From positions 1-42,374 of the forward strand of contig JBHJIZ010000068.1 of assembly GCA_050043005.1 (NCBI GenBank): a stretch of 42,374 bases of DNA, in the 5' to 3' direction. The position numbers and the translations under genes are program-made. Origin of the DNA: Thermohalobaculum sp050043005. GTDB taxonomy: Bacteria; Pseudomonadota; Alphaproteobacteria; Rhodobacterales; Rhodobacteraceae. Below the pieces are notes generated by a model. The model had not been told where the DNA came from. It saw only the letters and a program-made list of their open reading frames with translations, and searched no databases. Shown in pieces: positions 16,117-24,363 of the stretch (its first letter is position 1; each line of letters starts with the position of its first letter).

Positions 16117-16493
16117 TCCGACGCGCAAATCTGAAACCACCGGTCACACCGGCCTCGGCTGCCATTGTCGAACGGTTTGCATAGCGCTCGTTTCATCGTG
16201 ACCATGGGGCACTAGAACTTTCCGGGTTGCGTACGAACCGATCGTCGGAGTCTCATTTCGGGAACCACCCAGGGTTAAATCATCGACCTGAAGTGCGCGT
16301 TGCTGCTGTGTCGCGTGCCTGTGGTCCGTGTTGAACGTTTGGCCGATGCTGCCGCAGGTCAACCTTCGACCGGGCCGATGATCAATGGGCCGATACGCGC
16401 TCAGAGCATCAGGTTTGTGCGCAATCGCGACGGCGATCTGGCTGTTCGCAGCCACGCTTACCCGATAGTGTTTCCGGTAATTCGTGAAGACTG
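16117..16493. other. 377-base gap without a supported gene
   Basis: No reading frame here looks like a real gene: the one long minus-strand frame has no recognisable domain and runs into the next gene. GGCCGAT occurs three times (16341, 16373, 16388), the last two as an 8-base direct repeat GGGCCGAT 15 bases apart. No terminator with a T-run was found. It may hold the promoter of the FAD oxidoreductase gene. Confidence 0.5.
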
Positions 16494-17816
16494 ATGCACA
16501 GGATCGATGCCGTGAAGACAACCCCGTTTTGGCACGAAGCCGCTCCGCCGCGCGAAGACGTTGGTACGGCATGCCCCGAACGTGCCGAGATCGCCGTCAT
16601 CGGGTCGGGCTTCACCGGGCTTTCTTGCGCTCTCGCACTTGCCGAGGCGGGCCGTGACGTCGTTGTGATCGACAAGGGACCGCCGGGCGCGGGGGCATCG
16701 ACGCGCAATGGCGGGATGATCGGGTGGGGTCACCGGGCGTCCATGGCGACGATGGCCAAACGGTACGGGGAAGAGCGCGCGAAGCTGATGCTGACCGAAG
16801 CCCGTGTCTCACTCGAATTCACGACCGAGTTGATCCAGACGCTGCCGGTCGACGCTTTGCACCGGAAGACTGGGCGTTTCCTGGGAGCGGGATCGCCCAG
16901 GCACTTCGAGCGATTGGCGGCGTGGGCGCAGAACGAAGCGCCGTCGCTCGACATGGAAGCCGCGGTGGTGCCCAGGGCCGAGCAGGGCACGTACATCTCG
17001 ACTGATCTCTACCATGGCGGTGTTTACCTGCCGCAGCACGGCGGCCTGCATCCGGCTTTGTTCCACAAAGGGCTGCTCGAAGCCGCCGAGGCTAAAGGAG
17101 CCAAGGTCGTCGGGCATTGCGCCGTTGACCGGGTCGAGGGCAGTGACCAGGATTGGACCATCCGGCACGCGCAAGGCACGACGACCGCGAAGCATCTGGT
17201 CTATGCTGGGAACGGCTACACCGGCGGTTCGGGCGGCCCCTTCAACAAGATGGCGCGCCGTCTGATCCCGATTCCATCCTACATCATCGCGACCGAGCCT
17301 TTGGGCGAAAACCGCGTGCGGTCGCTTTTCCCGCAGCGCAGCATGATCGTCGAGACCCGCGCGCAGCATTCCTATTTCCGACCGGACCCCTGGGGCGAAC
17401 GCATTCTGTATGGCGGACGATCTTCGTTGAACGTGATTGACGAACATCTCTCGGCGCAACGGATGCGTGACATCATGCTTTCCGTCTTCCCCGATCTGGG
17501 AGATGTCGCACTGACCCATTCATGGCGGGGCTTCATCGCCTTCACGTTCGACGGCTCGCCGCATGTCGGTCAGGCCGAGGGCATCTGGTACGCCTGTGGC
17601 TACAATGGCTCGGGCGTTGCAATGGCGCCGTATCTGGGTTGGCGGCTGGCGCAAAAGATCCTGGGAACCGATCAGGGCGGGACAGGCTTCGATCCTCTCC
17701 CGTTCAAGCCACAGAAGCTCTATGGCGGAAACCCGTGGTTCCTGCGGGTCGTCGAGATGTGGATGAAGGCTAAGGACCGCATCGAAGGCGTACAGGCTGT
17801 TCGGCGCCGGTCGTGA
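16494..17816 (+). CDS. FAD-dependent amino-acid/amine oxidoreductase (DAO family)
   Basis: Flavoprotein of 440 residues of the DadA/PuuB/glycine-oxidase group. The dinucleotide fold AVIGSGFTGLSCALALAEAG is near residues 35-54, ending in the acidic VVVIDKG, with the substrate-domain segment GASTRNGGMIGWG after it and the C-terminal FAD loop CGYNGSGVAMAPYLGW. It should oxidise a primary or secondary amine to the imine. The ATG at 16494 has a weak ribosome-binding site; a GTG at 16512 preceded by AGGA would begin at KTTPFW and is equally possible. Substrate unknown; no transporter or aldehyde dehydrogenase partner lies beside it. Confidence 0.88.
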   Translation: MHRIDAVKTTPFWHEAAPPREDVGTACPERAEIAVIGSGFTGLSCALALAEAGRDVVVIDKGPPGAGASTRNGGMIGWGHRASMATMAKRYGEERAKLMLTEARVSLEFTTELIQTLPVDALHRKTGRFLGAGSPRHFERLAAWAQNEAPSLDMEAAVVPRAEQGTYISTDLYHGGVYLPQHGGLHPALFHKGLLEAAEAKGAKVVGHCAVDRVEGSDQDWTIRHAQGTTTAKHLVYAGNGYTGGSGGPFNKMARRLIPIPSYIIATEPLGENRVRSLFPQRSMIVETRAQHSYFRPDPWGERILYGGRSSLNVIDEHLSAQRMRDIMLSVFPDLGDVALTHSWRGFIAFTFDGSPHVGQAEGIWYACGYNGSGVAMAPYLGWRLAQKILGTDQGGTGFDPLPFKPQKLYGGNPWFLRVVEMWMKAKDRIEGVQAVRRRS

Positions 17817-17929
17817 TTCAAATTTAAATATCAATATTACTTTTAGTGTAGCATCTGGTACAGATCCGACTCATGTGAACGTGGTCCAAACCTGACATCG
17901 AAGACAACACGATGACAGGAGAAGCCTGG

Positions 17930-18139
17930 ATGACAACCGGAACGGATGATGACGCGGAGCGCGGCGGGGCACCCCACAAAACTGGGCGACCGCAGCAGAA
18001 CACGGCCACCGCGCCGCCCGACACAAACGCGCTTGAACAGGCCCGGCGCAGCAGCACACCCGAGGCACTCACCATCATAGACCCGATCGAGGCCCCCGTG
18101 CGCTGGCGTCTGCTTTGGGACGGTATGGATGTGGTATGA
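17930..18139 (+). CDS. Small protein of unknown function (69 aa)
   Basis: A 69-residue, hydrophilic protein rich in Asp, Ala, Pro and Thr with a more ordered C-terminus (EAPVRWRLLWDGMDVV, three hydrophobic/aromatic clusters). ATG 17930 has AGGAGA 7 bases upstream and is preferred; an in-frame ATG at 17912 would leave that site inside the gene. It follows an AT-rich stretch (17817-17860) after the FAD oxidoreductase gene. No family recognised; only the ribosome-binding site and codon use support it as real. Confidence 0.5.
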   Translation: MTTGTDDDAERGGAPHKTGRPQQNTATAPPDTNALEQARRSSTPEALTIIDPIEAPVRWRLLWDGMDVV

Positions 18140-18155
18140 CGGCGTGGAGCAAACC

Positions 18156-18188
18156 GACTGTGACAGGTGTCACGGTCCATGGTATTCT
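18156..18188 (+). promoter_or_regulatory. Promoter with a CRP-like palindrome over the -35 box
   Basis: GTGACA (18160-18165), 17 bases, then TATTCT (18183-18188) form a good sigma-70-type promoter for the small gene at 18249. The -35 lies in an imperfect palindrome GACTGTGAC-AGGT-GTCACGGTC (18156-18177) that contains TGTGA-N6-TCACG, nine of ten matches to the CRP consensus. A protein bound here would cover the -35, which suggests repression. Confidence 0.55.
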
Positions 18189-18248
18189 CCGTCCCGGATG
18201 TATTGCGGCGCGGCAGGTATCTGACGCTGCTTCGAGAGGGAAGATTTC

Positions 18249-18488
18249 ATGAGCGACCAGGACAAGCGCCCCGAACAGGTTGAAGATGCTGACGTCGACT
18301 GGGCTCAGGGCGAGGGCATCGTGATCACAGTGGTCGACGTCCCTGGGGTAATCGAATGTCACAGCTCAGACTTCAACACGGCCAAGGGCGCCGACAACGG
18401 CGAAAGCTGGAACCTAACCTTCGGCGGGAAGTTCCATGGAACTGAATTCAACGCGTCGATAGAAGCGATGGAAAACAGCATCCGCTAG
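18249..18488 (+). CDS. Small acidic protein of unknown function (79 aa)
   Basis: A 79-residue acidic protein. The N-terminus (MSDQDKRPEQVEDADVDW) is charged and the centre is beta-like (GIVITVVDVPGVIECHSSDF). A Gly-Gly follows WNLTF near residue 60, and the tail is GTEFNASIEAMENSIR. The ATG has GAGAGGGAAG upstream. It has its own predicted promoter with a CRP-like operator, and the JmjC-like gene begins 24 bases after its stop, so the two are probably co-transcribed. No known family recognised; a single cysteine is present. Confidence 0.65.
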   Translation: MSDQDKRPEQVEDADVDWAQGEGIVITVVDVPGVIECHSSDFNTAKGADNGESWNLTFGGKFHGTEFNASIEAMENSIR

Positions 18489-18512
18489 ATCCTTTAAAGC
18501 CAACCCACCGCG

Positions 18513-19739
18513 ATGACGGTGCGCCGTTTTCCCGTACCTCCCTCTGCCCGCCCTGCGCGTGAGGCAGGGTTCCTGGCGGGTTTCACGCTCGACACGCTCA
18601 TCGCGCCAAGCTACCGGCCAAACTTCCTGCGCGACCACTGGGATCGGGCGCCTCTGGTGCTGAACCGACGGTTGAAGCGGTTCTATGCGGGCTTGCTGAC
18701 ACTCGATGACGTCGATCAGGCCGCTGCATCAGGCCGCGTGAAGATGTCTTGTGTCGACGCACGAGATGGCGAAGGGCGCACATGGATGTTCACCGAAGGT
18801 GACCCAGCGCGGCCAGAAACAGATGCCTTGCTCTCGCGGTTGTCTGACGGTGCGACGCTGGTCATCGACAACGCAGAAGGTGCGTTGCCGCGCCTCGGGC
18901 GGATGTGCCGCCTCCTCATGGCGCAAACGGGGCACGTATGGCACTGCAGTCTTTCTGCAACGCCGCCCGGTGCACAAGGCATTGACGGCCATGTCGGCGC
19001 GGCGGGGGTCTTCATTCTCCAGATCTACGGACAGAAAACGTGGTGGTTTGGACATGAGCAGCTCGCGCGGCCTCTTGCGTTCGAAGGTGGCAATGACGCC
19101 CCGGATCGTTGGGAGGATGAGGCACAGCAGGCCGTGCTCGCCACAGGCGATATGCTCTACCTGCCGCGCGGTGTGCCGCACGCAGCAGCGGCGAGCGACC
19201 ACAGCGAGACAGGATCACTCCACATCACGCTGACCATCTCGGAAAGCAGTTATGCCGAAATCGCCGATGTCGATCCCGCGGCGCTGGAAGACGACGATCC
19301 CTTGCGTGATCTCGCTCCGATCGGATTTCTACAGGATCCTCAATCCCTGATTTCGGGACTTTCTGAACGATGGTCCGGCGATGCGGTTGCGGCAGTCGGC
19401 GCGTTCCTGCCCCGTCATGCTGCCCGGTTCCAACCGGATCAGGCAGGCCGCTTAATCGCCGCTCTGGAACCACAAGCGGTCTCGACGGCGACCGAAACCA
19501 CGCCGCGCGATGACTTGCACTGGGATATCGGCCCCGAGGGGCCCGACACGGATATGCGGCTGCTTGTGTGTGGTCCGATCCGCTTGCCTTTTCCGGACCG
19601 CGCCGAACCCGCTGTCCGCCAACTTCTGATGCAACGGACCAGCGTCGAGGACCTGCCCGGTGATCTCTCGGAGAAAGAGCGGATCGCACTTGCCCAGATG
19701 TTGCTGGATCGCGCACTGATCCGGCACCGCTCCGGTTGA
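18513..19739 (+). CDS. JmjC/cupin-type Fe(II)/2OG oxygenase-like protein with HxG motif
   Basis: A 408-residue protein related to the YcfD/RoxA-NO66 ribosomal oxygenase family (cupin_4), whose members hydroxylate ribosomal proteins. The N-terminal helix region FLRDHWDRAPLVLNRR and the core ATPPGAQGIDGHVGAAGVF, LQIYGQKTW and MLYLPRGVPHAA all align. The usual iron triad is H-x-D...H; here the first motif is His160-Val-Gly162 and the distal ligand is His223, so the Asp is replaced by Gly. The 62-64 residue spacing between the histidines is that of the family. The C-terminal half is a family-like winged-helix region. Could be inactive, or have altered chemistry. Probably in an operon with the small gene upstream. 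Confidence 0.82.
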   Translation: MTVRRFPVPPSARPAREAGFLAGFTLDTLIAPSYRPNFLRDHWDRAPLVLNRRLKRFYAGLLTLDDVDQAAASGRVKMSCVDARDGEGRTWMFTEGDPARPETDALLSRLSDGATLVIDNAEGALPRLGRMCRLLMAQTGHVWHCSLSATPPGAQGIDGHVGAAGVFILQIYGQKTWWFGHEQLARPLAFEGGNDAPDRWEDEAQQAVLATGDMLYLPRGVPHAAAASDHSETGSLHITLTISESSYAEIADVDPAALEDDDPLRDLAPIGFLQDPQSLISGLSERWSGDAVAAVGAFLPRHAARFQPDQAGRLIAALEPQAVSTATETTPRDDLHWDIGPEGPDTDMRLLVCGPIRLPFPDRAEPAVRQLLMQRTSVEDLPGDLSEKERIALAQMLLDRALIRHRSG

Positions 19740-19771
19740 CACGCCCACAGGCATGAGTCAGCAAAAGCTCC

Positions 19772-21220
19772 ATGGAGGCCCTCCACCCCGTCGGACATCT
19801 CATCGGGCGGCTTAGCATCGCGCTGGGCTTTGCCATGCTGCTCCCTGCGATGCTGGACTGGTCCGATGGCAACTTGGGCTGGCAAGGTTTCCTGATCGCA
19901 GCGTCGATGACGGTCGTCGGCGGGGCGGCGTTTGCTCTTTTGTGCACGTCCGGCCGTGGTGCCGGGCTGGATCGGCGCCAGGCCGTTCTGCTAACCGTTC
20001 TGGTCTGGGTTGTTCTGCCGATCTTCGGCGCGCTGCCCTTCGTGTTTGGTGCTCCGGGAGCCGGCTACACCGATGCGTTCTTCGAAGCGATGTCGGGGCT
20101 GACGACGACCGGTGCGACGGTGTTCACCGGACTGGACGAGGCACCGCGCGGCATGTTGCTCTGGCGGGCGATGCTGCAATGGTTCGGCGGTGTCGGCATC
20201 GTCGTCGTTGCCATGGTGTTTCTGCCGGTCCTGAAGATCGGCGGGATGCAGTTCTTCCGCACGGAAAGTTTCGATCTGATCGGTGACATCCTGCCCCGTG
20301 CGGCCGAGGCGGCGACCCAGCTCAGTCAGATCTATGTGGCCCTGACGGTCGCTTGCATCATCGGCTACTCGGCCGCGGGCATGGAGATTTTCGATGCGCT
20401 GTGTCACGCCATGACGACCGTCTCAACAGGCGGCATGGGTAACTACGACGCATCGTTCGGGGCGTTCGACCCATCTGCGCAGTATGTTGCCGTCGTCTTC
20501 ATGTTCCTGGCCGCCCTGCCGTTCCTGCGCCTGATGCAGTTCTCGCGCGGGCAAACCGGTCCGATTTGGCGTGATACTCAGATCCGTGGCTTTGTGGCGA
20601 TCATTGGTGTCGCGACAGCTGCCATGATCGCCTGGCAGATCCAGCAAGACAGCCGCAGCTTTGAACCTGCCTTCCGCGCGTCCTTGTTCAACGTGACCGC
20701 GATCCTGACCGGTACAGGATATGCTTCCGAGGATTTCTTCCGTTGGGGCGGTTTCCCGGTTACGCTGTTCTTCATCCTGGCGCTGATCGGCGGCTGCGCG
20801 GGTTCGACGTCCTGCTCGGCCAAGGTGTTCCGTTACCAGATCCTGTTCGAAGCCCTGCGCATCCAACTGCGCCGCATCAATTCGCCCAACGGGATCCACC
20901 AGTTGCGCTATCAGGGCCGACTGGTCGACCCCGAGGTCCTGTCCTCGGTGATGGGGTACTTCTTTATCTTCGTATCGGCGCTCGCGGGCTGGGCCGTCTT
21001 GCTGTCGCTGACAGGGCTCGACACGATCACGTCGATCTCCGGTGCGGTTGCGTCGCTTGCGAATGTCGGTCCGGGACTGGGAGACACCATCGGCCCCGCC
21101 GGAAATTATGCCGAGGTCAACACCGCCGCGAAATGGATCCTCGCCGCCGGGATGCTGCTGGGACGGCTGGAATTCATGTCGGTGCTGGTCTTGTTCACTC
21201 GCGTCTTCTGGGTCCGGTGA
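19772..21220 (+). CDS. trkH: TrkH, K+ uptake transmembrane protein
   Basis: Potassium-transporter pore subunit with four M1-P-M2 repeats in 482 residues. The four selectivity-filter segments are visible in order: TTTGATVF, STGGMGNYD, GTGYASED and ANVGPGLGD. About ten hydrophobic segments are present. The start ATG at 19772 lies 32 bases after the JmjC-like gene. TrkA, the NAD-binding gating subunit, is not in the window; in alphaproteobacteria it is often elsewhere (with ntrYX). Confidence 0.94.
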   Translation: MEALHPVGHLIGRLSIALGFAMLLPAMLDWSDGNLGWQGFLIAASMTVVGGAAFALLCTSGRGAGLDRRQAVLLTVLVWVVLPIFGALPFVFGAPGAGYTDAFFEAMSGLTTTGATVFTGLDEAPRGMLLWRAMLQWFGGVGIVVVAMVFLPVLKIGGMQFFRTESFDLIGDILPRAAEAATQLSQIYVALTVACIIGYSAAGMEIFDALCHAMTTVSTGGMGNYDASFGAFDPSAQYVAVVFMFLAALPFLRLMQFSRGQTGPIWRDTQIRGFVAIIGVATAAMIAWQIQQDSRSFEPAFRASLFNVTAILTGTGYASEDFFRWGGFPVTLFFILALIGGCAGSTSCSAKVFRYQILFEALRIQLRRINSPNGIHQLRYQGRLVDPEVLSSVMGYFFIFVSALAGWAVLLSLTGLDTITSISGAVASLANVGPGLGDTIGPAGNYAEVNTAAKWILAAGMLLGRLEFMSVLVLFTRVFWVR

Positions 21221-21250
21221 GGACAGACATCCATGGGAATGCGCTGAGCG

Positions 21251-22285
21251 ATGACGGATGAAACCTCGGCCATCGACGTGCAAGCCCATCTACATCACGA
21301 GTATTTCCTTGGCCTCCAATTGATGGTCTCCGTCGAAGAAGGCCGCGAGGCCATCGGCGAGTGGATGTTCCGCCTGTTCCGCCGCCAGCATGAAGCCAAG
21401 TTCCTGTCCAGCTTCGAGAAGCTTGGCCTCACAGATCAGCCCGATGCCGTCGCCTGTGCGAAGTACCATGTGCTGTCTAACACTGTCGGCGGGGTCGGCG
21501 TCGAATACATCGAAGAGTCTGACCGAAAAGCTTGGGTACGCTTCCGCTATCCGCGCTGGATGTATGACGGCCCCGCCATCTGCGGCATTCCTGCCGAGGC
21601 GAGCCGGGGCGTCCTGAAAGGGTGGTACGCGCAATACGGGGTGTCCCTGAAGAACCCGCGCCTTGGCTTCGTCTGCGTCTCCGAGGATCTGACCGGTCAG
21701 TGCGGTCTTTGCGGGTACTTCCAGGAATACGACCACGACCTGAGACCGGACGACCGCCTGCGCTTTGCTCCCGAAGAGGTGCCACCGCCTCACGATCCAT
21801 CAAAGCAACCAAGCCCACCCGATGAGCAGTGGAGCGCTGAGCGTCTGGCGAAGGCAGGTCGCAACTATGCGATGGAGTATTGCCGGAATGGGTTGCGCGA
21901 GCTTGCCGGTCTGATCGGACGTGACCGGGCTCAGGATATCGGAGGACGCGCGGCCCGTCTGACCGGCTTGCAGCAATACCGCTTTATGGCCGACGCACTG
22001 GATTGCGAAGACGGCGACGTGCCCGACGCTGCGCGATTCCTTGACGCAGTGCTTTCGGGGATGGGCGACGATGTCAGGACAGAAACCTCGGACGGGGACT
22101 TCGCGCGCGTTCACCAGCATGGCCTACGGTTCGTTCGCGGTATCGACGGTAGCGATCGTGAATTGCTGCTTTCGTGTTGGGCAGAGCTTTGGCACGGCGC
22201 CATCGCCTCGCACCGGGCGTTTATCCAGGTCACTCACGAAGATCGCGGCGACGCGGTGACATGGACGTTGTCGCCGCGCCGCTGA
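21251..22285 (+). CDS. Unidentified 344-aa cytoplasmic protein
   Basis: No signal peptide or membrane segment. The N-terminal half has FLGLQLMVSVEEGREAIGEW and a conserved-looking core VRFRYPRWMYDGPAICGIP, then a CxxC pair in GQCGLCGYFQEYDHDL. A Pro-rich linker (about residues 178-193) leads to a second half that again begins with a helical segment (YCRNGLRELAGLIGRDRA) and ends in a beta-like QVTHEDRGDAVTWTL. The order suggests an internal duplication, and I see distant resemblance to L-2-amino-thiazoline-4-carboxylate hydrolase-type proteins, but I would not assign a function. It begins 30 bases after trkH and may be co-transcribed. Confidence 0.75.
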   Translation: MTDETSAIDVQAHLHHEYFLGLQLMVSVEEGREAIGEWMFRLFRRQHEAKFLSSFEKLGLTDQPDAVACAKYHVLSNTVGGVGVEYIEESDRKAWVRFRYPRWMYDGPAICGIPAEASRGVLKGWYAQYGVSLKNPRLGFVCVSEDLTGQCGLCGYFQEYDHDLRPDDRLRFAPEEVPPPHDPSKQPSPPDEQWSAERLAKAGRNYAMEYCRNGLRELAGLIGRDRAQDIGGRAARLTGLQQYRFMADALDCEDGDVPDAARFLDAVLSGMGDDVRTETSDGDFARVHQHGLRFVRGIDGSDRELLLSCWAELWHGAIASHRAFIQVTHEDRGDAVTWTLSPRR

Positions 22286-22350
22286 CGCATCTGCATTCCG
22301 GTATTGCCCCGGAAAGGACAGGGCGAACCCACGACCCGCCCCGGCAATGC

Positions 22351-23268
22351 CTAGAAGTGCAGCGTCAGGTCCGTCGTCACACGCATCCCGTGGACGCCGG
22401 TGTTTTCGGTGTCGATGATGTTGTTCGACACCGCGGTCCCGAAAATCACGTTGTCGAGTACTCGATAGCGCGCACCGATGCCGACCGTGAAGACCATATC
22501 CGGATCCGAAGCACCGAAGTCGAAGACGTCCGTCCCCGTCAGCGTCGACCCTGCGATCCGATCGCCGCCATCAAAGGGCAGGATCATGTTTGCCTCGAAC
22601 AGTGGAAAGAAGTTCTCGAACAGCTCGATATTGGCATGACCATGCGCGTGGACGTAGCTCCAGCTTTCTTCGGCCAGGCCGATCTGCGCGCCAATTGATC
22701 CTTGAAGCTGGAAATCGTCATAGGTCTTCGCGCCCGAGACGAAGAGGTCGACGAAGCCATTGCCCTCTCCGGTCAGACCGATGCCCGCGGATTCGATGTC
22801 CACATTGCCGGTCGGGGCTGTGTACCGCGCGCCAAGCGTGACGATCTCACCGGCCGCAGGGTCCGAGATCACGGCGTATTTCAGCCCTGCTGTGATGTCG
22901 AGGAAGCCGTTTGTGTTTGGCAGACCCGCATCGAAGTTCAGGTCGGCATACCCGTCCGTGGTGGCAATGAAGGCCAGCCGGTCGGTCAGTGCCATGCGCG
23001 CCTGGAGGGCATAGGCGTGGACCGATCCACCGCCGGTCAGAAAGTCGTTCGGGATCTTGTGATAGATGTAAATTGGCCGCGCCTCGGTCGTGATGAACGG
23101 GCTTTCGTTCAGGGTCGGCATGGTGACGGGTGGTACGTAGCGATCCTCGAACCCGCCCTCACCGAACGAGCCCTCAAGCGATCCGAGAATCCCGTCGGCA
23201 ACGGCTGGGCCCGTTGCGACGATTGCGGAAGCGGCCAGGGCCGCGATCGTGACCGATGTCTCTCTCAT
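22351..23268 (-). CDS. Outer-membrane beta-barrel protein
   Basis: Signal peptide MRETSVTIAALAASAIVATGPAVADG, then about 280 residues with alternating hydrophobic/polar strands and a C-terminal ...TTDLTLHF ending in Phe, the recognition signal of BAM-inserted barrels. Start 23268 is chosen over an upstream GTG at 23283 because AGGAC lies at the right distance. The mature N-terminus (GGFEDRYVPPVTMPTLNESPF) and the barrel with GLKYA and IGARYR resemble uncharacterised porin-like proteins of Rhodobacterales. Function as a channel is inferred. A TTGAC-N4-ATCAA site lies 76 bases upstream. Confidence 0.85.
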   Translation of the reverse strand: MRETSVTIAALAASAIVATGPAVADGILGSLEGSFGEGGFEDRYVPPVTMPTLNESPFITTEARPIYIYHKIPNDFLTGGGSVHAYALQARMALTDRLAFIATTDGYADLNFDAGLPNTNGFLDITAGLKYAVISDPAAGEIVTLGARYTAPTGNVDIESAGIGLTGEGNGFVDLFVSGAKTYDDFQLQGSIGAQIGLAEESWSYVHAHGHANIELFENFFPLFEANMILPFDGGDRIAGSTLTGTDVFDFGASDPDMVFTVGIGARYRVLDNVIFGTAVSNNIIDTENTGVHGMRVTTDLTLHF

Positions 23269-23343
23269 GATTTGTGTCCTCACTAACCGCCGGTCTCGTG
23301 CCGGTCGGTGAGGTCAGCCAATCACGCGCGATCAGGCTGCGAG

Positions 23344-23357
23344 TTGACACGGATCAA
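23344..23357 (-). promoter_or_regulatory. FNR-type binding site upstream of the outer-membrane protein gene
   Basis: TTGACACGGATCAA matches TTGAT-N4-ATCAA at nine of ten conserved positions; TTGAC-N4-ATCAA is also a known FnrL form in Rhodobacter. It sits in the intergenic space 76-89 bases before the outer-membrane gene, which is the only gene starting from this gap. The -10 region at the expected distance is not convincing. Confidence 0.5.
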
Positions 23358-23427
23358 ATTGGTGCTGCGGTGCAACAACGCAGTTGCACAATCGACACAG
23401 CTTTGCGGCGGTGAGCGTCGGAGTCGC

Positions 23428-24360
23428 TCAGATGTCGCTTTCGTTGAGAACAGCATTTGCGATGGCCTGCCCGCTCTCGAACGCGCACTCGACGCGCGGA
23501 CCCAGCGCCCAGTCGCCACCGGCATAAAGCGTACCCTTGTTCAGGAACGAACGGCCCAGCGGTGTCGTGACCATGGCATAGCGCCAGCGGTGTGCGGCGA
23601 TGTAGGACGGTGCCGGCAAAGGGCCAAGATCAGTCTGCAGCATGGCGAACAGGCGGTCGGCGGCTTCCGGTTTGTCCAGTTCAAGATGTGCGGCACTCCA
23701 AGCAGGTGAGGCGTGCACCACCCAACTCTCGCCCGCGCGGCCGGGTTTCGTTCCGTTGCGCGCAATCCAGGCAAGATCGCTGTCCGTGCGGCGCGCTGTC
23801 CAGCCGGGGTCGACCGAAGCCTCGAAACCTAACATCAGTGCCCAGCACGGTGCCATGTGAACCTGGTCGAGCGGGTCGGCGAAACCATGGGCTCCGAGCA
23901 AGTTCTTTGTTTGCGGCACCGGTGCAGTTAAGATGACAACATCCGCCCCTAGCGATCCGCCATCGTGCTCAAGAACCCAGCCCGTACCGTCCGACCTCAC
24001 CGCTCGAACCTCGATCCCGCAGCGGATGTCCAGACCGTTTGCCATGTGCTTGACTGGGGCGCTCATGCTGGGCAGGCCAATATAGTGCGGCTCGTCGGCT
24101 CCCGAGCCGTCGTCCCAGACTGCGACCGCGCCCGCGTCCAAGGCGTCTTCGACGACGGCCCGAAACGCGTCGCTTCGCGCCGTGAAGTACTGAGCGCCAT
24201 GGTCAAAGGTGAACCCATCCGTTCGCCGCGTCGACATGCGGCCGCCAGGACTGCGCCCTTTGTCAATCACCATCGGAACCAGACCGGCATCCGCCAGCGT
24301 CCGCGCACAGGCAACACCTGCCATTCCGGCGCCTATGATGACGATCTTTGGGTCAGCCAA
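23428..24360 (-). CDS. NAD(P)/FAD-dependent oxidoreductase, renalase-like
   Basis: A 310-residue flavoprotein. The FAD fold KIVIIGAGMAGVACARTLAD begins at residue 5, ending in MVIDKGRSPGGRMSTRR, and FDHGAQYFTAR plus the C-terminal LYAGGDWALGPRVECAFESG are renalase-family hallmarks. Renalases oxidise misconfigured (2-/6-) NAD(P)H isomers, so a metabolite-repair role is likely. The start codon appears to be TTG at 24360, three bases after the argF stop, suggesting coupling with argF. No closer known partner. Confidence 0.87.
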   Translation of the reverse strand: MADPKIVIIGAGMAGVACARTLADAGLVPMVIDKGRSPGGRMSTRRTDGFTFDHGAQYFTARSDAFRAVVEDALDAGAVAVWDDGSGADEPHYIGLPSMSAPVKHMANGLDIRCGIEVRAVRSDGTGWVLEHDGGSLGADVVILTAPVPQTKNLLGAHGFADPLDQVHMAPCWALMLGFEASVDPGWTARRTDSDLAWIARNGTKPGRAGESWVVHASPAWSAAHLELDKPEAADRLFAMLQTDLGPLPAPSYIAAHRWRYAMVTTPLGRSFLNKGTLYAGGDWALGPRVECAFESGQAIANAVLNESDI

Positions 24361-24363
24361 GGA

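Noticed and set aside
16144..16572. Minus-strand frame of 142 codons in the 377-base gap
   Set aside because: It overlaps the start of the FAD oxidoreductase gene, shows no domain and has no good start signal.
22702..23286. Plus-strand reading frame opposite the outer-membrane barrel gene
   Set aside because: The barrel gene has a signal peptide and C-terminal Phe; the plus frame shows no features.
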